A stretch of 40,058 nucleotides of DNA from the NCBI GenBank assembly GCA_024684665.1, contig JAIKWN010000087.1, forward strand, positions 1 through 40,058, in the 5' to 3' direction. How positions within the stretch are numbered: position 1 is the stretch's first letter; each line of letters starts with the position of its first letter. The position numbers were made by a program, and so were the translations under genes. Positions 25,305 through 34,085 of the stretch are shown one piece after another. The notes beneath the pieces were generated by a model. It was not told the DNA's origin and did not search any database. It saw only the letters and a list, made by a program, of their open reading frames with translations. This stretch comes from Clostridiales bacterium (lineage in GTDB: Bacteria > Bacillota_A > Clostridia > Christensenellales > Aristaeellaceae).

Positions 25305-27611
25305 TCATTCAACGGATTTCAGCGCCTCGACCATATCGATGGCGCGCACCTTGCGGGTGAGCAGCAACTGGATGAGGAGGGAAAAGCCAAATGTGATGGC
25401 CGAGCAGAGGAGGATGGTGGAGACCTCCGGCCTTCCATAATAGCGCATCGTCTCTGATTCGCAGACCCGAAGGACGATAAAGGTCAGGCTGATGCCCGGG
25501 CGGATGCCGAAAAGAATACCGAGCACTGTAAGGATCACGTTCTCTGACAGGATGAGCCTGCGGATCTCCCACTGATGATATCCGAGCACCTTCAGCGTCG
25601 CGTACTCTCGTGTGCGCTCCGTAAAGTTCATGAGACCCATGTTGTAGCAGATGACGAAAGCCAAGGCAAGCGCGATGCCTTCAAGCACCCGGAAAACTGT
25701 AGACAGCGTATCCAGCATCTCAAGTGTTTCCAGCACCTGCTCTCGTGGATCATCGATGCGGTCCACTTCGTCCATACGGGAAAGTGTCTGCAAAGCTTCT
25801 TCCGTGGGATTCAGCAGGTAGATGGAAGTCGGGACGAATTCTCCTTTGCGCAGCCCCTCCCAGGTGCTGCGATTCAGATAGACGCCCTGGGAGAAATTGT
25901 TATATACGATGGCGCCGCAGCGCAGGTGGATCGCCCGGTTATCGCCCGGAAGGGTCATGCTGAGGAAGTCGCCCACCTGAATTCTCAGCACCTCAGACAG
26001 CTTTTCCGTAACGGCTGCCTCACCTGCGGGCAGAGGCACTAGTGTAGCGTCTTTTCCGAGGCAGAGAAGTTCCTGATCGTCTTTCAGGACAGTGAGCTGA
26101 GTCGTTCGCTCGCCGTCGGGAACCGAAACGCTGACCGAACGGGTCATAACGCATTCCACCCGCTCGGCGGGAAGGCGGCGCTCATAGCTCTCCGCCGTAC
26201 CCGTTTCACCCTTCAGTTGAACGGTGCGGGTCGAACGGACCACCTTTCCGTAATGCTCCTCAGTCATGCGCGTGACAGAATCCTGCAGCCCCATGGAGAG
26301 GATGAGCAACATGTTGCAGAAGAGAATGCCGAGAAGGAACATAAAGGAACGAAGTTTGTTGCGCAGCAGGTTCCGCGCCACGGTCTTAGCGTTGAAGCTC
26401 ATGCGCTGCCATATCGGCGTGACGCGTTCCAACAGGATACGCCGCCCGTCCTTCGGGGGCTTGGGGCGCAGCAGGGCGGCGGTGGTTTCCCGGGAGGCTT
26501 TCTGGTAAGAGATATGGCAAATGCCGGTGGCTAGGAATACCGTAAGAAACACCATACCCCAGGCTGCGGGGGAAATCGGCGGGCGGATTCGGAAGGGGAG
26601 TTCGCTCTGGCTCATGAGGGCGTTCCAGAGGACGTCCGGAAGCGTCCAGTGCCCCGTGAGAAGTCCGATGATCGCGCCGGCAAAACTTGGCACGATGGCA
26701 TAGGAGAGATAGTGTCGGCGGATCTGCCTGGCGGGGAAGCCAAGCGCCCTTAGCGTTCCCATCTGCAACCGTTGGCTGTCGATCATGCGGGAAAGCGTCG
26801 TCATCACGATCATGCAGGCGATGAAATAGGCCAGGATCGGGAAGATATAGGTCATGTTCCGGAACATCTGGGCGTCGTTCTCGATGCGCAGCGTGCTCAT
26901 ATGGGAACGGCGATCCACGACGAGAGCGCGTGGAAAGGCTTCTTCCACAGCGGCGCGCAGTACCCCCGTATCGGTTCTCTCCGCTGTCCGGACGACAACC
27001 TGGGAGAGGGGCAGATCCGGAATGCCGCAGGCGTTCACCAGAAGATAACCGTAGCTGTCGGCTTTTGCCGCAATGTGATCGGAAACGACGATGTATTCCG
27101 GGCTCATGCAGATGCCCCGCACGAGGAAGGAGATCCGGCGCCCGTTCCATTTGAGCGTCAGCCGATCTCCGACGCGAAGTCCCTGCGCGTCTGCAAACTG
27201 CTTTTCGAGGAGGCATCCCCGGGGATCCGTTTCGGAGAGAGAATCGCCTTCGAGAACGACGGGCACGTTGATCGTCATGGGGCCGTCTGTTGCCGTCATG
27301 CTGACGTTTATATTGGCTCCGAGGGTCGTTTCAAAATCCATCTGCGCGCGGGCGACGGCTTCGGCGACGCCTGGAAGGGTGCGTATGCGGGCCAGACTTG
27401 CCCGGTCTGCTTCAGGAAGGTTGATCCATAGGTCGGCCAACCGGTTTTCCTCGAAATAAGTATCTATGGTCACCCGGGTCATGCGGGAAATGCCGTCCAG
27501 GACTGAGAACGCGAAGGTTCCTAGGGTGCACAGCAGGATGATGGCGAGAAACTGTCCGCCCTGCCGCGCCATATCCCGGAAAAGCTTTCGCCGCAGCATG
27601 TTTTTCACCAT
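25305..27611 (-). CDS. ABC transporter permease, FtsX/MacB type
   Basis: This 768-residue protein has an N-terminal transmembrane segment (about residues 18-40), a large extracytoplasmic MacB-like domain, and two FtsX-type membrane regions. The first FtsX region is near 255-375 (YFIACMIVMTTLSRMIDSQR, MGTLRALGFPARQIRRHYL). A further segment follows near 415-435 before a second outside domain, and the second FtsX region is near 640-760 (FTERTREYATLKVLGYHQWEIRRLIL). Such proteins do not form classic import channels but couple ATP use to work outside the membrane, such as lipoprotein or peptide release. Its start overlaps the stop of the ATPase gene (27605-27611). The adaptor gene follows after 19 bases. 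Confidence 0.88.
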   Translation of the reverse strand: MVKNMLRRKLFRDMARQGGQFLAIILLCTLGTFAFSVLDGISRMTRVTIDTYFEENRLADLWINLPEADRASLARIRTLPGVAEAVARAQMDFETTLGANINVSMTATDGPMTINVPVVLEGDSLSETDPRGCLLEKQFADAQGLRVGDRLTLKWNGRRISFLVRGICMSPEYIVVSDHIAAKADSYGYLLVNACGIPDLPLSQVVVRTAERTDTGVLRAAVEEAFPRALVVDRRSHMSTLRIENDAQMFRNMTYIFPILAYFIACMIVMTTLSRMIDSQRLQMGTLRALGFPARQIRRHYLSYAIVPSFAGAIIGLLTGHWTLPDVLWNALMSQSELPFRIRPPISPAAWGMVFLTVFLATGICHISYQKASRETTAALLRPKPPKDGRRILLERVTPIWQRMSFNAKTVARNLLRNKLRSFMFLLGILFCNMLLILSMGLQDSVTRMTEEHYGKVVRSTRTVQLKGETGTAESYERRLPAERVECVMTRSVSVSVPDGERTTQLTVLKDDQELLCLGKDATLVPLPAGEAAVTEKLSEVLRIQVGDFLSMTLPGDNRAIHLRCGAIVYNNFSQGVYLNRSTWEGLRKGEFVPTSIYLLNPTEEALQTLSRMDEVDRIDDPREQVLETLEMLDTLSTVFRVLEGIALALAFVICYNMGLMNFTERTREYATLKVLGYHQWEIRRLILSENVILTVLGILFGIRPGISLTFIVLRVCESETMRYYGRPEVSTILLCSAITFGFSLLIQLLLTRKVRAIDMVEALKSVE

Positions 27612-28306
27612 GCGATGGCCTCCGCGTCCATGGGATTCGCGTTTTCTTGTACGGAATCGATGGCGCCGTTTTTCACGTGGACGATGCGGGTGCCCAGCAG
27701 CGCGATGGTAGCGTTGTGGGTGATGACGACGACGGTGCTCCCGCCTTCCCGCTGCACCCGCTGCAGGAGGGAGAGGACCTGCACACCCGTGCTGGAGTCG
27801 AGAGCGCCTGTGGGTTCGTCGCAGAGCAGGAGGGCTGGGTTCTTACTGAGTGCCCGGGCGATGGAAACACGCTGCTGCTCTCCGCCGGAGAGCTGCGCCG
27901 GAAAGTTATTCATCCGCTCTGCAAGGCCTACGTCCGCCATGACTTTTCGGGGATCAAGGGCATTTTTGCAGACCTGCCGCGCAAGTTCGACGTTTTCAAG
28001 AGCCGTAAGGTTCGGCATCAGGTTGTAAAACTGAAAGACGAAACCAACGTCGCTGCGCCGATACTCCGTAAGCTGCGATTCGCGGAGTCCGGTGATTTCC
28101 CGACCACCGACAGTGATACGCCCTGAAGTGGCCGTATCCATGCCGCCCAGGAGGTTCAGCAGAGTGGTTTTCCCCGCGCCGCTTGGCCCCAGCACGACGC
28201 AGAAATCCCCCTTTTCAATTTCAAAGGAAACGTCGTGCAGGGCGCGCACAAGGCTGTCGCCGGCGCCGTAATGCTTGCAAACGTTTTGAAAGGTTATATA
28301 GCCCAT
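27605..28306 (-). CDS. ABC transporter ATP-binding protein, MacB/LolD type
   Basis: This 233-residue ATPase has all the motifs of the LolD/MacB/FtsE group: Walker A GPSGAGKTTLL (about residues 40-50), the Q-loop in VGFVFQFYNLMPNLTALENV, signature LSGGEQQRVSIARAL, Walker B LLLCDEPTGALD and the H-loop in VVVITHNATIA. GGGAG lies five bases before the ATG. It is the first gene of the leftward operon and overlaps the permease start, so the two are coupled. Its promoter lies at 28351-28379, back to back with that of the MATE exporter. Confidence 0.93.
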   Translation of the reverse strand: MGYITFQNVCKHYGAGDSLVRALHDVSFEIEKGDFCVVLGPSGAGKTTLLNLLGGMDTATSGRITVGGREITGLRESQLTEYRRSDVGFVFQFYNLMPNLTALENVELARQVCKNALDPRKVMADVGLAERMNNFPAQLSGGEQQRVSIARALSKNPALLLCDEPTGALDSSTGVQVLSLLQRVQREGGSTVVVITHNATIALLGTRIVHVKNGAIDSVQENANPMDAEAIAW

Positions 28307-28350
28307 GCTTTCTCCCGACCAGTCGTTTGCGTTCTTCGAAAGTTATTCAG

Positions 28351-28379
28351 ATTTTACCGCAAAAGCGGGCGGGAGGCAA
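28351..28379 (-). promoter_or_regulatory. promoter of the ABC export operon
   Basis: On the - strand TTGCCT (28379-28374) and TAAAAT (28356-28351) are separated by 17 bases. The start would be near 28344, about 40 bases before the ATPase ATG. Confidence 0.65.
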
Positions 28380-28391
28380 GGAAAAACCTTG
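28377..28391. promoter_or_regulatory. palindrome between the divergent export promoters
   Basis: CAAGG (28377-28381), AAAAA, CCTTG (28387-28391) is a perfect dyad. It overlaps the -35 boxes of both the leftward ABC operon and the rightward MATE gene, so one bound regulator could control both. No regulator gene lies next to it. Confidence 0.4.
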
Positions 28392-28417
28392 ACTTGAGCG
28401 CGGTTTGGCGGTAAGGT
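28389..28417 (+). promoter_or_regulatory. promoter of the MATE exporter gene
   Basis: TTGACT (28389-28394) and TAAGGT (28412-28417) are separated by 17 bases. The start would lie near 28424, about 40 bases before the ATG at 28465. The -10 box is weak, which suits a regulated promoter. Confidence 0.5.
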
Positions 28418-28464
28418 GCACTTGTGAAGCAGAAACCGGTGTAAGCAAAAAACGGAGTAAAACG

Positions 28465-29868
28465 ATGCAGAAAAACAAAGAGATCAGCAAACAGGAGCTG
28501 TTTGCCAGGGCGCCGGTACCGCGGGCGCTCCGGATCATGGCAGTGCCGACCATCATAAGCCAGCTGATCAACCTCATTTACAACATGGTGGACGCCTTCT
28601 TTATCGGAAGGACGGGCAATTCCTACATGATGGCGGCAACGACCCTTTCACTGACCCTGTATATGATGTGCGTCGCGCTTTCCAACCTCTTTGGGATCGG
28701 CGGCGGAAGCCTCATGGCAAGGCTGATGGGGATCGGGAAGGAACGGGAGGCACGGCAGGTGAGCGCCTTTTCCGTCTGGGGAGCCGGCGGCATTGCCGTT
28801 TTCTACTCGCTCATCATCGGCTTGTTTATGAATCCCATCCTGCGCTTCCTTGGGGCATCGGACCAGACGATTGATTACGCGCGGGCGTATGCGCTGATCG
28901 TAATTGTCCTGGGTGCGCTTCCCTGCATCCTTTCCCTTACAGCAGCGCATCTTTTGCGCAATGCCGGCTTCTCAAACGAGGCCAGCATCGGTCTGTCCAT
29001 GGGCGGCATCCTGAACGTGATCCTGGATCCGCTGTTCATGTTTGTGATCCTGCCGAGGGGACAGGAGGTGACGGGCGCCGCGATAGCCACCGCGCTGTCC
29101 AATCTCGTCTCCTGTGCGTATCTCCTTCTGACCTGCCGGAGGGTGACGGGAAAAGCCCCGGTCAGTCTCAGCCCCGGGGTCGCGAAAACCATCGGGAAGG
29201 AGCGCGTCCGCGCCCTCCTGTCAGTGGGTGTTCCTTCTGCCGTGCTGACCGGGCTGTTCGACCTTGCGAACATCTGTGTCAACATTATCGCCGCTTCTCA
29301 CAGCGACATGGTGCTGGCCGGCATGGGCATCGTCATGAAGGTGGAGCGGCTGCCAAACGCCGTGAACATCGGCATCTGCCAGGGTATGCTGCCCATCGTG
29401 GCGTTCAATTACTCTTCGGGGAATCACCAAAGGATGCGGGAGGTCATATCGACAGCCCGAAAAGCCGGCCTTTCTATTGCCGCGGCTTGTATTTTCCTGT
29501 TTGAACTGTTCGCCGGACCGGTCAGCCGGGCGTTCCTCAGCACGAGCGCGGGGGACACGGAAACAGCGCTGACGACCGTTGCTTATGCCGCGCTGTTCCT
29601 GCGCATCCGCTGCGTTGCGTCGCCCATGCAGTTTATGAACTATCACACCTCATACTGCATGCAGGCCATGGGAAACGGAAAGGGGACGCTGCTGCACGCT
29701 TTTGTACGGGAGATGATCTTTTATATTCCGTTCATGTTTCTGCTGGACCGGCTCTTCGGCGAGGTGGGTCTCGCGTGCGCTCTGCCTGTCGGAGAAACCT
29801 GCGGTGCGATCTTCGCGTATTGGCTCCTAACCCGGACGATCAGAAACGCGGAGGGGACGACGGTATGA
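28465..29868 (+). CDS. MATE-family multidrug/sodium exporter
   Basis: This 467-residue protein has about twelve hydrophobic segments in two homologous halves, the usual MATE layout. The first half begins IMAVPTIISQLINLIYNMVDAFFIG, a MATE signature, and includes LSNLFGIGGGSLMARLMGIG and NEASIGLSMGGILNVILDPLFMF. The second half repeats the pattern with GVPSAVLTGLFDLANICVN, GMLPIVAFNYSSGN and FGEVGLACALPVGETCGA. It would expel drugs or metabolites in exchange for sodium or protons. The ATG at 28465 has GGAG eight to ten bases upstream; an upstream TTG start has no support. It is divergent from the ABC exporter, with a shared palindrome between. The 75 bases to the next convergent gene hold no clear terminator. 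Confidence 0.92.
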   Translation: MQKNKEISKQELFARAPVPRALRIMAVPTIISQLINLIYNMVDAFFIGRTGNSYMMAATTLSLTLYMMCVALSNLFGIGGGSLMARLMGIGKEREARQVSAFSVWGAGGIAVFYSLIIGLFMNPILRFLGASDQTIDYARAYALIVIVLGALPCILSLTAAHLLRNAGFSNEASIGLSMGGILNVILDPLFMFVILPRGQEVTGAAIATALSNLVSCAYLLLTCRRVTGKAPVSLSPGVAKTIGKERVRALLSVGVPSAVLTGLFDLANICVNIIAASHSDMVLAGMGIVMKVERLPNAVNIGICQGMLPIVAFNYSSGNHQRMREVISTARKAGLSIAAACIFLFELFAGPVSRAFLSTSAGDTETALTTVAYAALFLRIRCVASPMQFMNYHTSYCMQAMGNGKGTLLHAFVREMIFYIPFMFLLDRLFGEVGLACALPVGETCGAIFAYWLLTRTIRNAEGTTV

Positions 29869-29943
29869 TCCCTTCCTAAGAAGCTATTTCAGAAGCTGTT
29901 TCACAAGATGTCTTACCGTTTCGGCGGCCGAAGGCGGAGACAG

Positions 29944-30684
29944 TCATTCCGCCTTCCCGGAGAAACCCTCCCCGCAGCAGTGCCCGCGTAGCTTGTTCGC
30001 TGCGCGTTCCACCGCGTCTTTGGAATTGCCCCATGGCTTGTCTTCGTTACGGTAATCGAATTTCTGTGTGAACCACGAAAGGTCGCCCTCCACGCGGCGC
30101 AGGTTTTGGAGTTCAAGTTCGGAGAGCGCGCGGACGAAGGATTCCCTGTCGCGCATCGGAAGCCTTTCCGCGGCGGAGAGCAAATCCGCAAAATGCGGCA
30201 GGCAGAAGCCCTTGCAACTCTTGAGCTTTTCCCGGAAAGCGGCGTCCTGCCGGTAGAGATGCAGGATGGTGGAGAGATAATGCGCCTCCATTTCGCTGAT
30301 CTGCTCACAGAGGGCGCAGCGGGCGATCCGAGCATGGATCCGCGCGGGCGCGCCGCCTTCCACTTTGCCCCGCGGGAAAGGTAGGCGGGGCGCGGAATTC
30401 GGTGTTTTTAGAATGGTTTCAAGATCCTGTATAACCGCCTGCATGTGCGTGTCCAGCATGAGCGCCATGCCCAAGCGGTTTTTTCGGCCGAACATCAGCA
30501 TGGAATGCCTTTTGCAGAAACCGGCCTCGTTTGTGTGGATGCGGCAGTCTGGCTCCATATAGGCGGAGGCCAGGAGGCTTTCCAGCGCGCCTTCCTCATA
30601 GCGTGCTGAGAGCGCGCAGAGGGGACACTCGCTGTTTTCCGAAAAGGCTTCGTTGACTGGGATGGCGTATAGCGTCTCTTTCAT
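29944..30684 (-). CDS. cysteine-motif protein of unknown function (DUF6062-like)
   Basis: This 246-residue cytoplasmic protein has no signal peptide or membrane segment. It carries two similar halves, each with a CxxC and a following GFC-x-x-H motif: ECPLCAL (about residues 19-25) with GFCKRHSML (about 56-64), then CALCEQ (about 128-133) with GFCLPHFADL (about 165-174). The cysteine/histidine sets look able to bind zinc or another metal. From memory this resembles the DUF6062 family of Clostridia, whose function is not known. It is the last gene of a leftward operon, and its ATG overlaps the stop of the upstream flavoprotein gene by four bases. A redox or metal role beside two flavoproteins is possible but only inferred. 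Confidence 0.75.
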   Translation of the reverse strand: MKETLYAIPVNEAFSENSECPLCALSARYEEGALESLLASAYMEPDCRIHTNEAGFCKRHSMLMFGRKNRLGMALMLDTHMQAVIQDLETILKTPNSAPRLPFPRGKVEGGAPARIHARIARCALCEQISEMEAHYLSTILHLYRQDAAFREKLKSCKGFCLPHFADLLSAAERLPMRDRESFVRALSELELQNLRRVEGDLSWFTQKFDYRNEDKPWGNSKDAVERAANKLRGHCCGEGFSGKAE

Positions 30685-32297
30685 AAGCTTTCCTCCGCGA
30701 GTTTCCCGAGAACCGCTCGGGCGGCGCGAAGGCCGTCGACCGCCGCGCTGGTGATGCCGCCGGCGTATCCGGCGCCCTCTCCGCAGGGGTATAGCCCTTC
30801 GCAGTCGATGCTCTCGCCGTTTTTGTTCCGGGGCAAGCGGACGGGGGAGGAAGAACGGGTCTCCGGTCCCGTCAGCCAGGCGGCGGGATCATCAAAGCCG
30901 CGCAGGCGATGCCCCAGAATAGGCAAAGCCTCCTTCAGGGCGGAAACAATGAAAGAAGGCAGATACGAAGAAAGCGGTGCCTCTGAGATCCCCGGACGAT
31001 AGGAAGGATGAACTGGACCGAAGGCGGAAGTCCGCCCGGGCAGAAGATCGCCTACCGCCTGACCGGGAGCGCGTCCGTTGCATCCTGCGACTTTGAAGGC
31101 GCAGCGTTCGATCCGGCGCTGGAATTCCACCCCGGCTAGCGGGTGATCGCTCCCGAAATCGACGGGATCCACGGAGACGAGGAGGGCGCTGTTGGCGTTT
31201 TCACCGTCCCGAGCCCATCGGCTCATCCCGTTAGTCACGACGCTTCCCGGTTCGCTGGCAGCGGCGACGACTTCGCCGCCGGGACACATGCAGAAAGTGT
31301 AGACGCCTCGGCCGCTGGGAAGATGGCAGAAGAGTTTGTAATCCGCAGGGGGCAGGGCGGGATGCCCGGCGGCTGCCCCATACTGCATCCGATTCAGGAA
31401 AGCCTGCGGATGCTCGATGCGCACCCCTGCAGAAAAGGGCTTCGAAACTAGCGTGAAACCTCCCTCGCAGAGGGAGGAGAAGGTGTCCCGGGCGCTGTGG
31501 CCGATGGCCAGGATGATCGACTCCGCAGCAAGCTCCTCTTCCCCGGAAGGAGAAGATACTACGACCGCTTCCAGTTTTCCATTCCGGCGGATGAACCGTT
31601 TTGCCCGGCACAGAAAGCGCACCTCCCCGCCCAGAGAGCAGATATGTTCCCGGATCGCCTTGACTACGGGAACGAGACGGTCGGTACCGATGTGGGGCTT
31701 CGAGTCAATGAGGATTTCTTCCGGCGCGCCGAAGCGTACAAAAGTGTACAGAACTGCTTCCGTCAGCGGATCATTGGTGCCAGTGTTCAGTTTTCCGTCT
31801 GAAAAAGTCCCTGCGCCGCCTTCGCCAAACTGCACGTTCGAGACCGGGGAGAAGGCGCTTTCGCCCTTTTCCCAGTAGGCGGCGACGTCTGACAGCCGCG
31901 TGTCCGCGTCCTTTCCGCGCTCCAGCACGATGGGGCAAAGACCCGCCTCCGCAAGGACAAGGGCAGCAAACATCCCAGCGGGGCCGAAGCCCACGACGAT
32001 GGGACGCTTTTCAGGAATGCGCCGGGGCTTCGGAAAATCCGGCGGCGTATACGGAACAGACGCGCTGCCCGTGCTGGTCGGAAGCCGCAGGAGCGCGCGA
32101 CGTTCATCTTCCTGGGATAGGGATACGTCCAGAGAGAGGACGAACCGTGGCTCCCCGCGGCGCGCGTCCACGCTTCTCCGGGCAACCCGAACGGAAGATA
32201 TGCGCGAAGGGGCGACGCCAAGCTTCGCGGCAGCGGCGGATTTGAGCGCTCGCCCGTCAAAGGCGAGGGGGAGCGTGATGTTGTGGAGGCGGATCAT
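30681..32297 (-). CDS. FAD-dependent dehydrogenase, COG2509 type
   Basis: This 538-residue flavoprotein has an N-terminal domain of about 95 residues with an unusual basic stretch, followed by a Rossmann FAD site VVGFGPAGMFAALVLAEAG (about residues 101-119) and VLERGKDADTR. Other family marks are FGEGGAGTFSDGKLNTG (about 157-173), a second dinucleotide region with SIILAIGHSARDTF, and a C-terminal FAD contact GLYPCGEGAGYAGGITSAAVDG. This group is widespread in anaerobic bacteria; the substrate is unknown. It overlaps both neighbours by four bases (32294-32297 and 30681-30684), so the three genes are translationally coupled. Confidence 0.88.
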   Translation of the reverse strand: MIRLHNITLPLAFDGRALKSAAAAKLGVAPSRISSVRVARRSVDARRGEPRFVLSLDVSLSQEDERRALLRLPTSTGSASVPYTPPDFPKPRRIPEKRPIVVGFGPAGMFAALVLAEAGLCPIVLERGKDADTRLSDVAAYWEKGESAFSPVSNVQFGEGGAGTFSDGKLNTGTNDPLTEAVLYTFVRFGAPEEILIDSKPHIGTDRLVPVVKAIREHICSLGGEVRFLCRAKRFIRRNGKLEAVVVSSPSGEEELAAESIILAIGHSARDTFSSLCEGGFTLVSKPFSAGVRIEHPQAFLNRMQYGAAAGHPALPPADYKLFCHLPSGRGVYTFCMCPGGEVVAAASEPGSVVTNGMSRWARDGENANSALLVSVDPVDFGSDHPLAGVEFQRRIERCAFKVAGCNGRAPGQAVGDLLPGRTSAFGPVHPSYRPGISEAPLSSYLPSFIVSALKEALPILGHRLRGFDDPAAWLTGPETRSSSPVRLPRNKNGESIDCEGLYPCGEGAGYAGGITSAAVDGLRAARAVLGKLAEESL

Positions 32298-33547
32298 ACA
32301 TGTTCATCCTTTCGGGACCGGGATGCGTGTTCCGCGATCGCCCGGGCGGCGGTCATCGCGGAGGAAAAGGCAAAATGCAGGTTATAACCGCCGCAGGGAC
32401 CATCTACGTCCAGGACCTCCCCGGCGAAAAAGAGACCGCGACAGAGCCGGGATTCCATCGTTTGCGGCGAGACCTCCGATAGCGCTACACCTCCTGAGGT
32501 GACCTGCGCGTGATCAAAGCCCATCGTACCCGTAACGGGAAAGGGGAAGGCATGGAGGACGCGCGCGAGACGCAAAAGCGTTTCGTTTGTCAGCTCCTCT
32601 GGCGGGCTTTCGGGCGAAAAGCCGCATTCTTTCAGCAGTGCCCGCGCCAGCATGCGCGGGAGGACGCCTGTGAAAAGACGCGCGAGATCCGCGGGATGCA
32701 GCTCGCTGATCCGGTTCTGCAGGAAGAGCGCCGCATCCTGCGCAGGCTGCTCCGGGAGGAGGTCGATCGTAAGCGATACGTCCCGTTTCTCCAGCAGCGC
32801 GCGGGATGCGAGGCCGGAAAGCTGCATTACAGGGATTCCGGAAACGCCATAGTCAGTGAAGAGCAGCTCGCCGGTTTCCTGCCCTGCCGGGGATCCGTCG
32901 ATCAGGAGCGAGACACCGGCATGGGCGCGGAGCCCCTTGAGGGAGGGCAGTGCGGTATGCCTGCAGCGAAGCTGCACGAGGGCGGGGACCACGGGCACGA
33001 GGGTATGTCCGAGCTTCTGGACGATAGACATGGCGCTGCCGTCGGTTCCGAATTTCGGGCCGGCGCTTCCGCCCGGGCAGAAGAGAACGAAGGGCGCGGT
33101 AAATGCGCGCCTATCCTCCGAAACAGCCCGCCAAAGGCCATGTGAAAGGGAAAGGTCCGTCACGCGGACGTCTGTTTCTACGCATACGGTACCCGATTCA
33201 AGGGGGGCGCGCAGCACGTCCAGCACGGTGGCAGCCATCTTTGTGCGGGGATAGATCCGTCCCTCCTCTTCTGACAGCAGGAGCCCCAGACGCGCCAAAA
33301 GACCCAGCACGTCTCCGGGCGGTGTGACGGAGCAGACCTGACGCACGAAGTTTTCCGCTTTCCCATACCGGTCCGGAGACATGGAAAGATTTGACAGGTT
33401 GCAGCGCCCGTTCCCGGTGGAGAGGATCTTTTTCCCGACCCGGTTCTGGCGCTCCAGCAGGAGGGCGGGAACACCGCAGGAGGAAAGATATGCGGCTGCT
33501 GCGAGGCCCGAAGCACCGCCGCCAATGATGAGACAGGATTCCCGCAT
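32294..33547 (-). CDS. BaiN/HI0933-family FAD-dependent oxidoreductase
   Basis: This 417-residue flavoprotein has an N-terminal FAD site CLIIGGGASGLAAAAYLSSCG, the family motif KKILSTGNGRCNLSN (about residues 39-53), and a C-terminal GLFFAGEVLDVDGPCGGYNL, which together identify the BaiN/HI0933 (COG2081) family. Members are suggested to reduce unsaturated steroid or other carbonyl substrates, but most are uncharacterised. The start at 33547 is chosen because GAAGG lies about eight bases upstream and the FAD motif follows at once; an in-frame start at 33592 would add a poorly supported extension. It is the first gene of a three-gene operon with the COG2509 flavoprotein and the cysteine-motif protein. 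Confidence 0.9.
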   Translation of the reverse strand: MRESCLIIGGGASGLAAAAYLSSCGVPALLLERQNRVGKKILSTGNGRCNLSNLSMSPDRYGKAENFVRQVCSVTPPGDVLGLLARLGLLLSEEEGRIYPRTKMAATVLDVLRAPLESGTVCVETDVRVTDLSLSHGLWRAVSEDRRAFTAPFVLFCPGGSAGPKFGTDGSAMSIVQKLGHTLVPVVPALVQLRCRHTALPSLKGLRAHAGVSLLIDGSPAGQETGELLFTDYGVSGIPVMQLSGLASRALLEKRDVSLTIDLLPEQPAQDAALFLQNRISELHPADLARLFTGVLPRMLARALLKECGFSPESPPEELTNETLLRLARVLHAFPFPVTGTMGFDHAQVTSGGVALSEVSPQTMESRLCRGLFFAGEVLDVDGPCGGYNLHFAFSSAMTAARAIAEHASRSRKDEHV

Positions 33548-33617
33548 GGGACGCCTTCTTTCTTTTTGCCTTCCGGTATGGTATGATAGCATGTAAGGAC
33601 GGAAAGGGATGAAAGGA

Positions 33618-34085
33618 ATGCTGGAGACGAGTCTGTGCTATCTTTCACAGGGAAACCAGGTACTGATGTTGCACCGCGTTTCGAAAAAGGACGATGTGAA
33701 CGCCGGGAAATGGGTGGGTGTCGGCGGGAAGCTGGAACCCGGCGAGACGCCGGAAGCCTGCGCCCTCCGGGAGATCCGGGAAGAAACCGGGCTTACGCCA
33801 ACATCCCTGCGGTACCGGGGTATTGTCGATTTCCGGTCAGAAGGCTGGGAGGAGCGGATGCACCTGTTTACTGGGGAAACTTCGTCGGGCAGCCTTTCGG
33901 ACTGCGACGAGGGGAAGCTCGCCTGGGTGGAACGGGAAACGATGCTCTCCCTGCCCATTTGGGAAGGCGACAGGATCTTTCTGCGCCTCATCGCGGAAGA
34001 CGAGCCTTTTTTCCGACTTTTGCTGGTTTATGAGGGGGAGTTGCTGGTTTCCGCGGTTTTGAACGGGAAACCGCTTTCCCGTTAG
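33618..34085 (+). CDS. Nudix hydrolase (8-oxo-dGTP diphosphatase-like)
   Basis: This 155-residue protein has the full Nudix box: GGKLEPGE, seven further residues, then REIREETGL (about residues 34-57). The N-terminus LETSLCYLSQGNQVLMLHRV and KWVGVGGK match the small clostridial group annotated as 8-oxo-dGTP or related NTP diphosphatases, which clean the nucleotide pool. Magnesium would be held by the glutamates of REIREE. The ATG at 33618 lies nine bases after AAAGGG; the ATG at 33609 directly touches that site and is less likely. It is divergent from the BaiN-type gene and its last 98 bases overlap the convergent ygiQ gene. Confidence 0.9.
   Translation: MLETSLCYLSQGNQVLMLHRVSKKDDVNAGKWVGVGGKLEPGETPEACALREIREETGLTPTSLRYRGIVDFRSEGWEERMHLFTGETSSGSLSDCDEGKLAWVERETMLSLPIWEGDRIFLRLIAEDEPFFRLLLVYEGELLVSAVLNGKPLSR

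Noticed and set aside
28386..28417. MerR-type dyad ACCTT...AAGGT around the MATE promoter
   Set aside because: MerR-type promoters have 19-20 base spacers with the dyad inside the spacer. Here the spacer is 17 bases and the arms overlap the promoter boxes.
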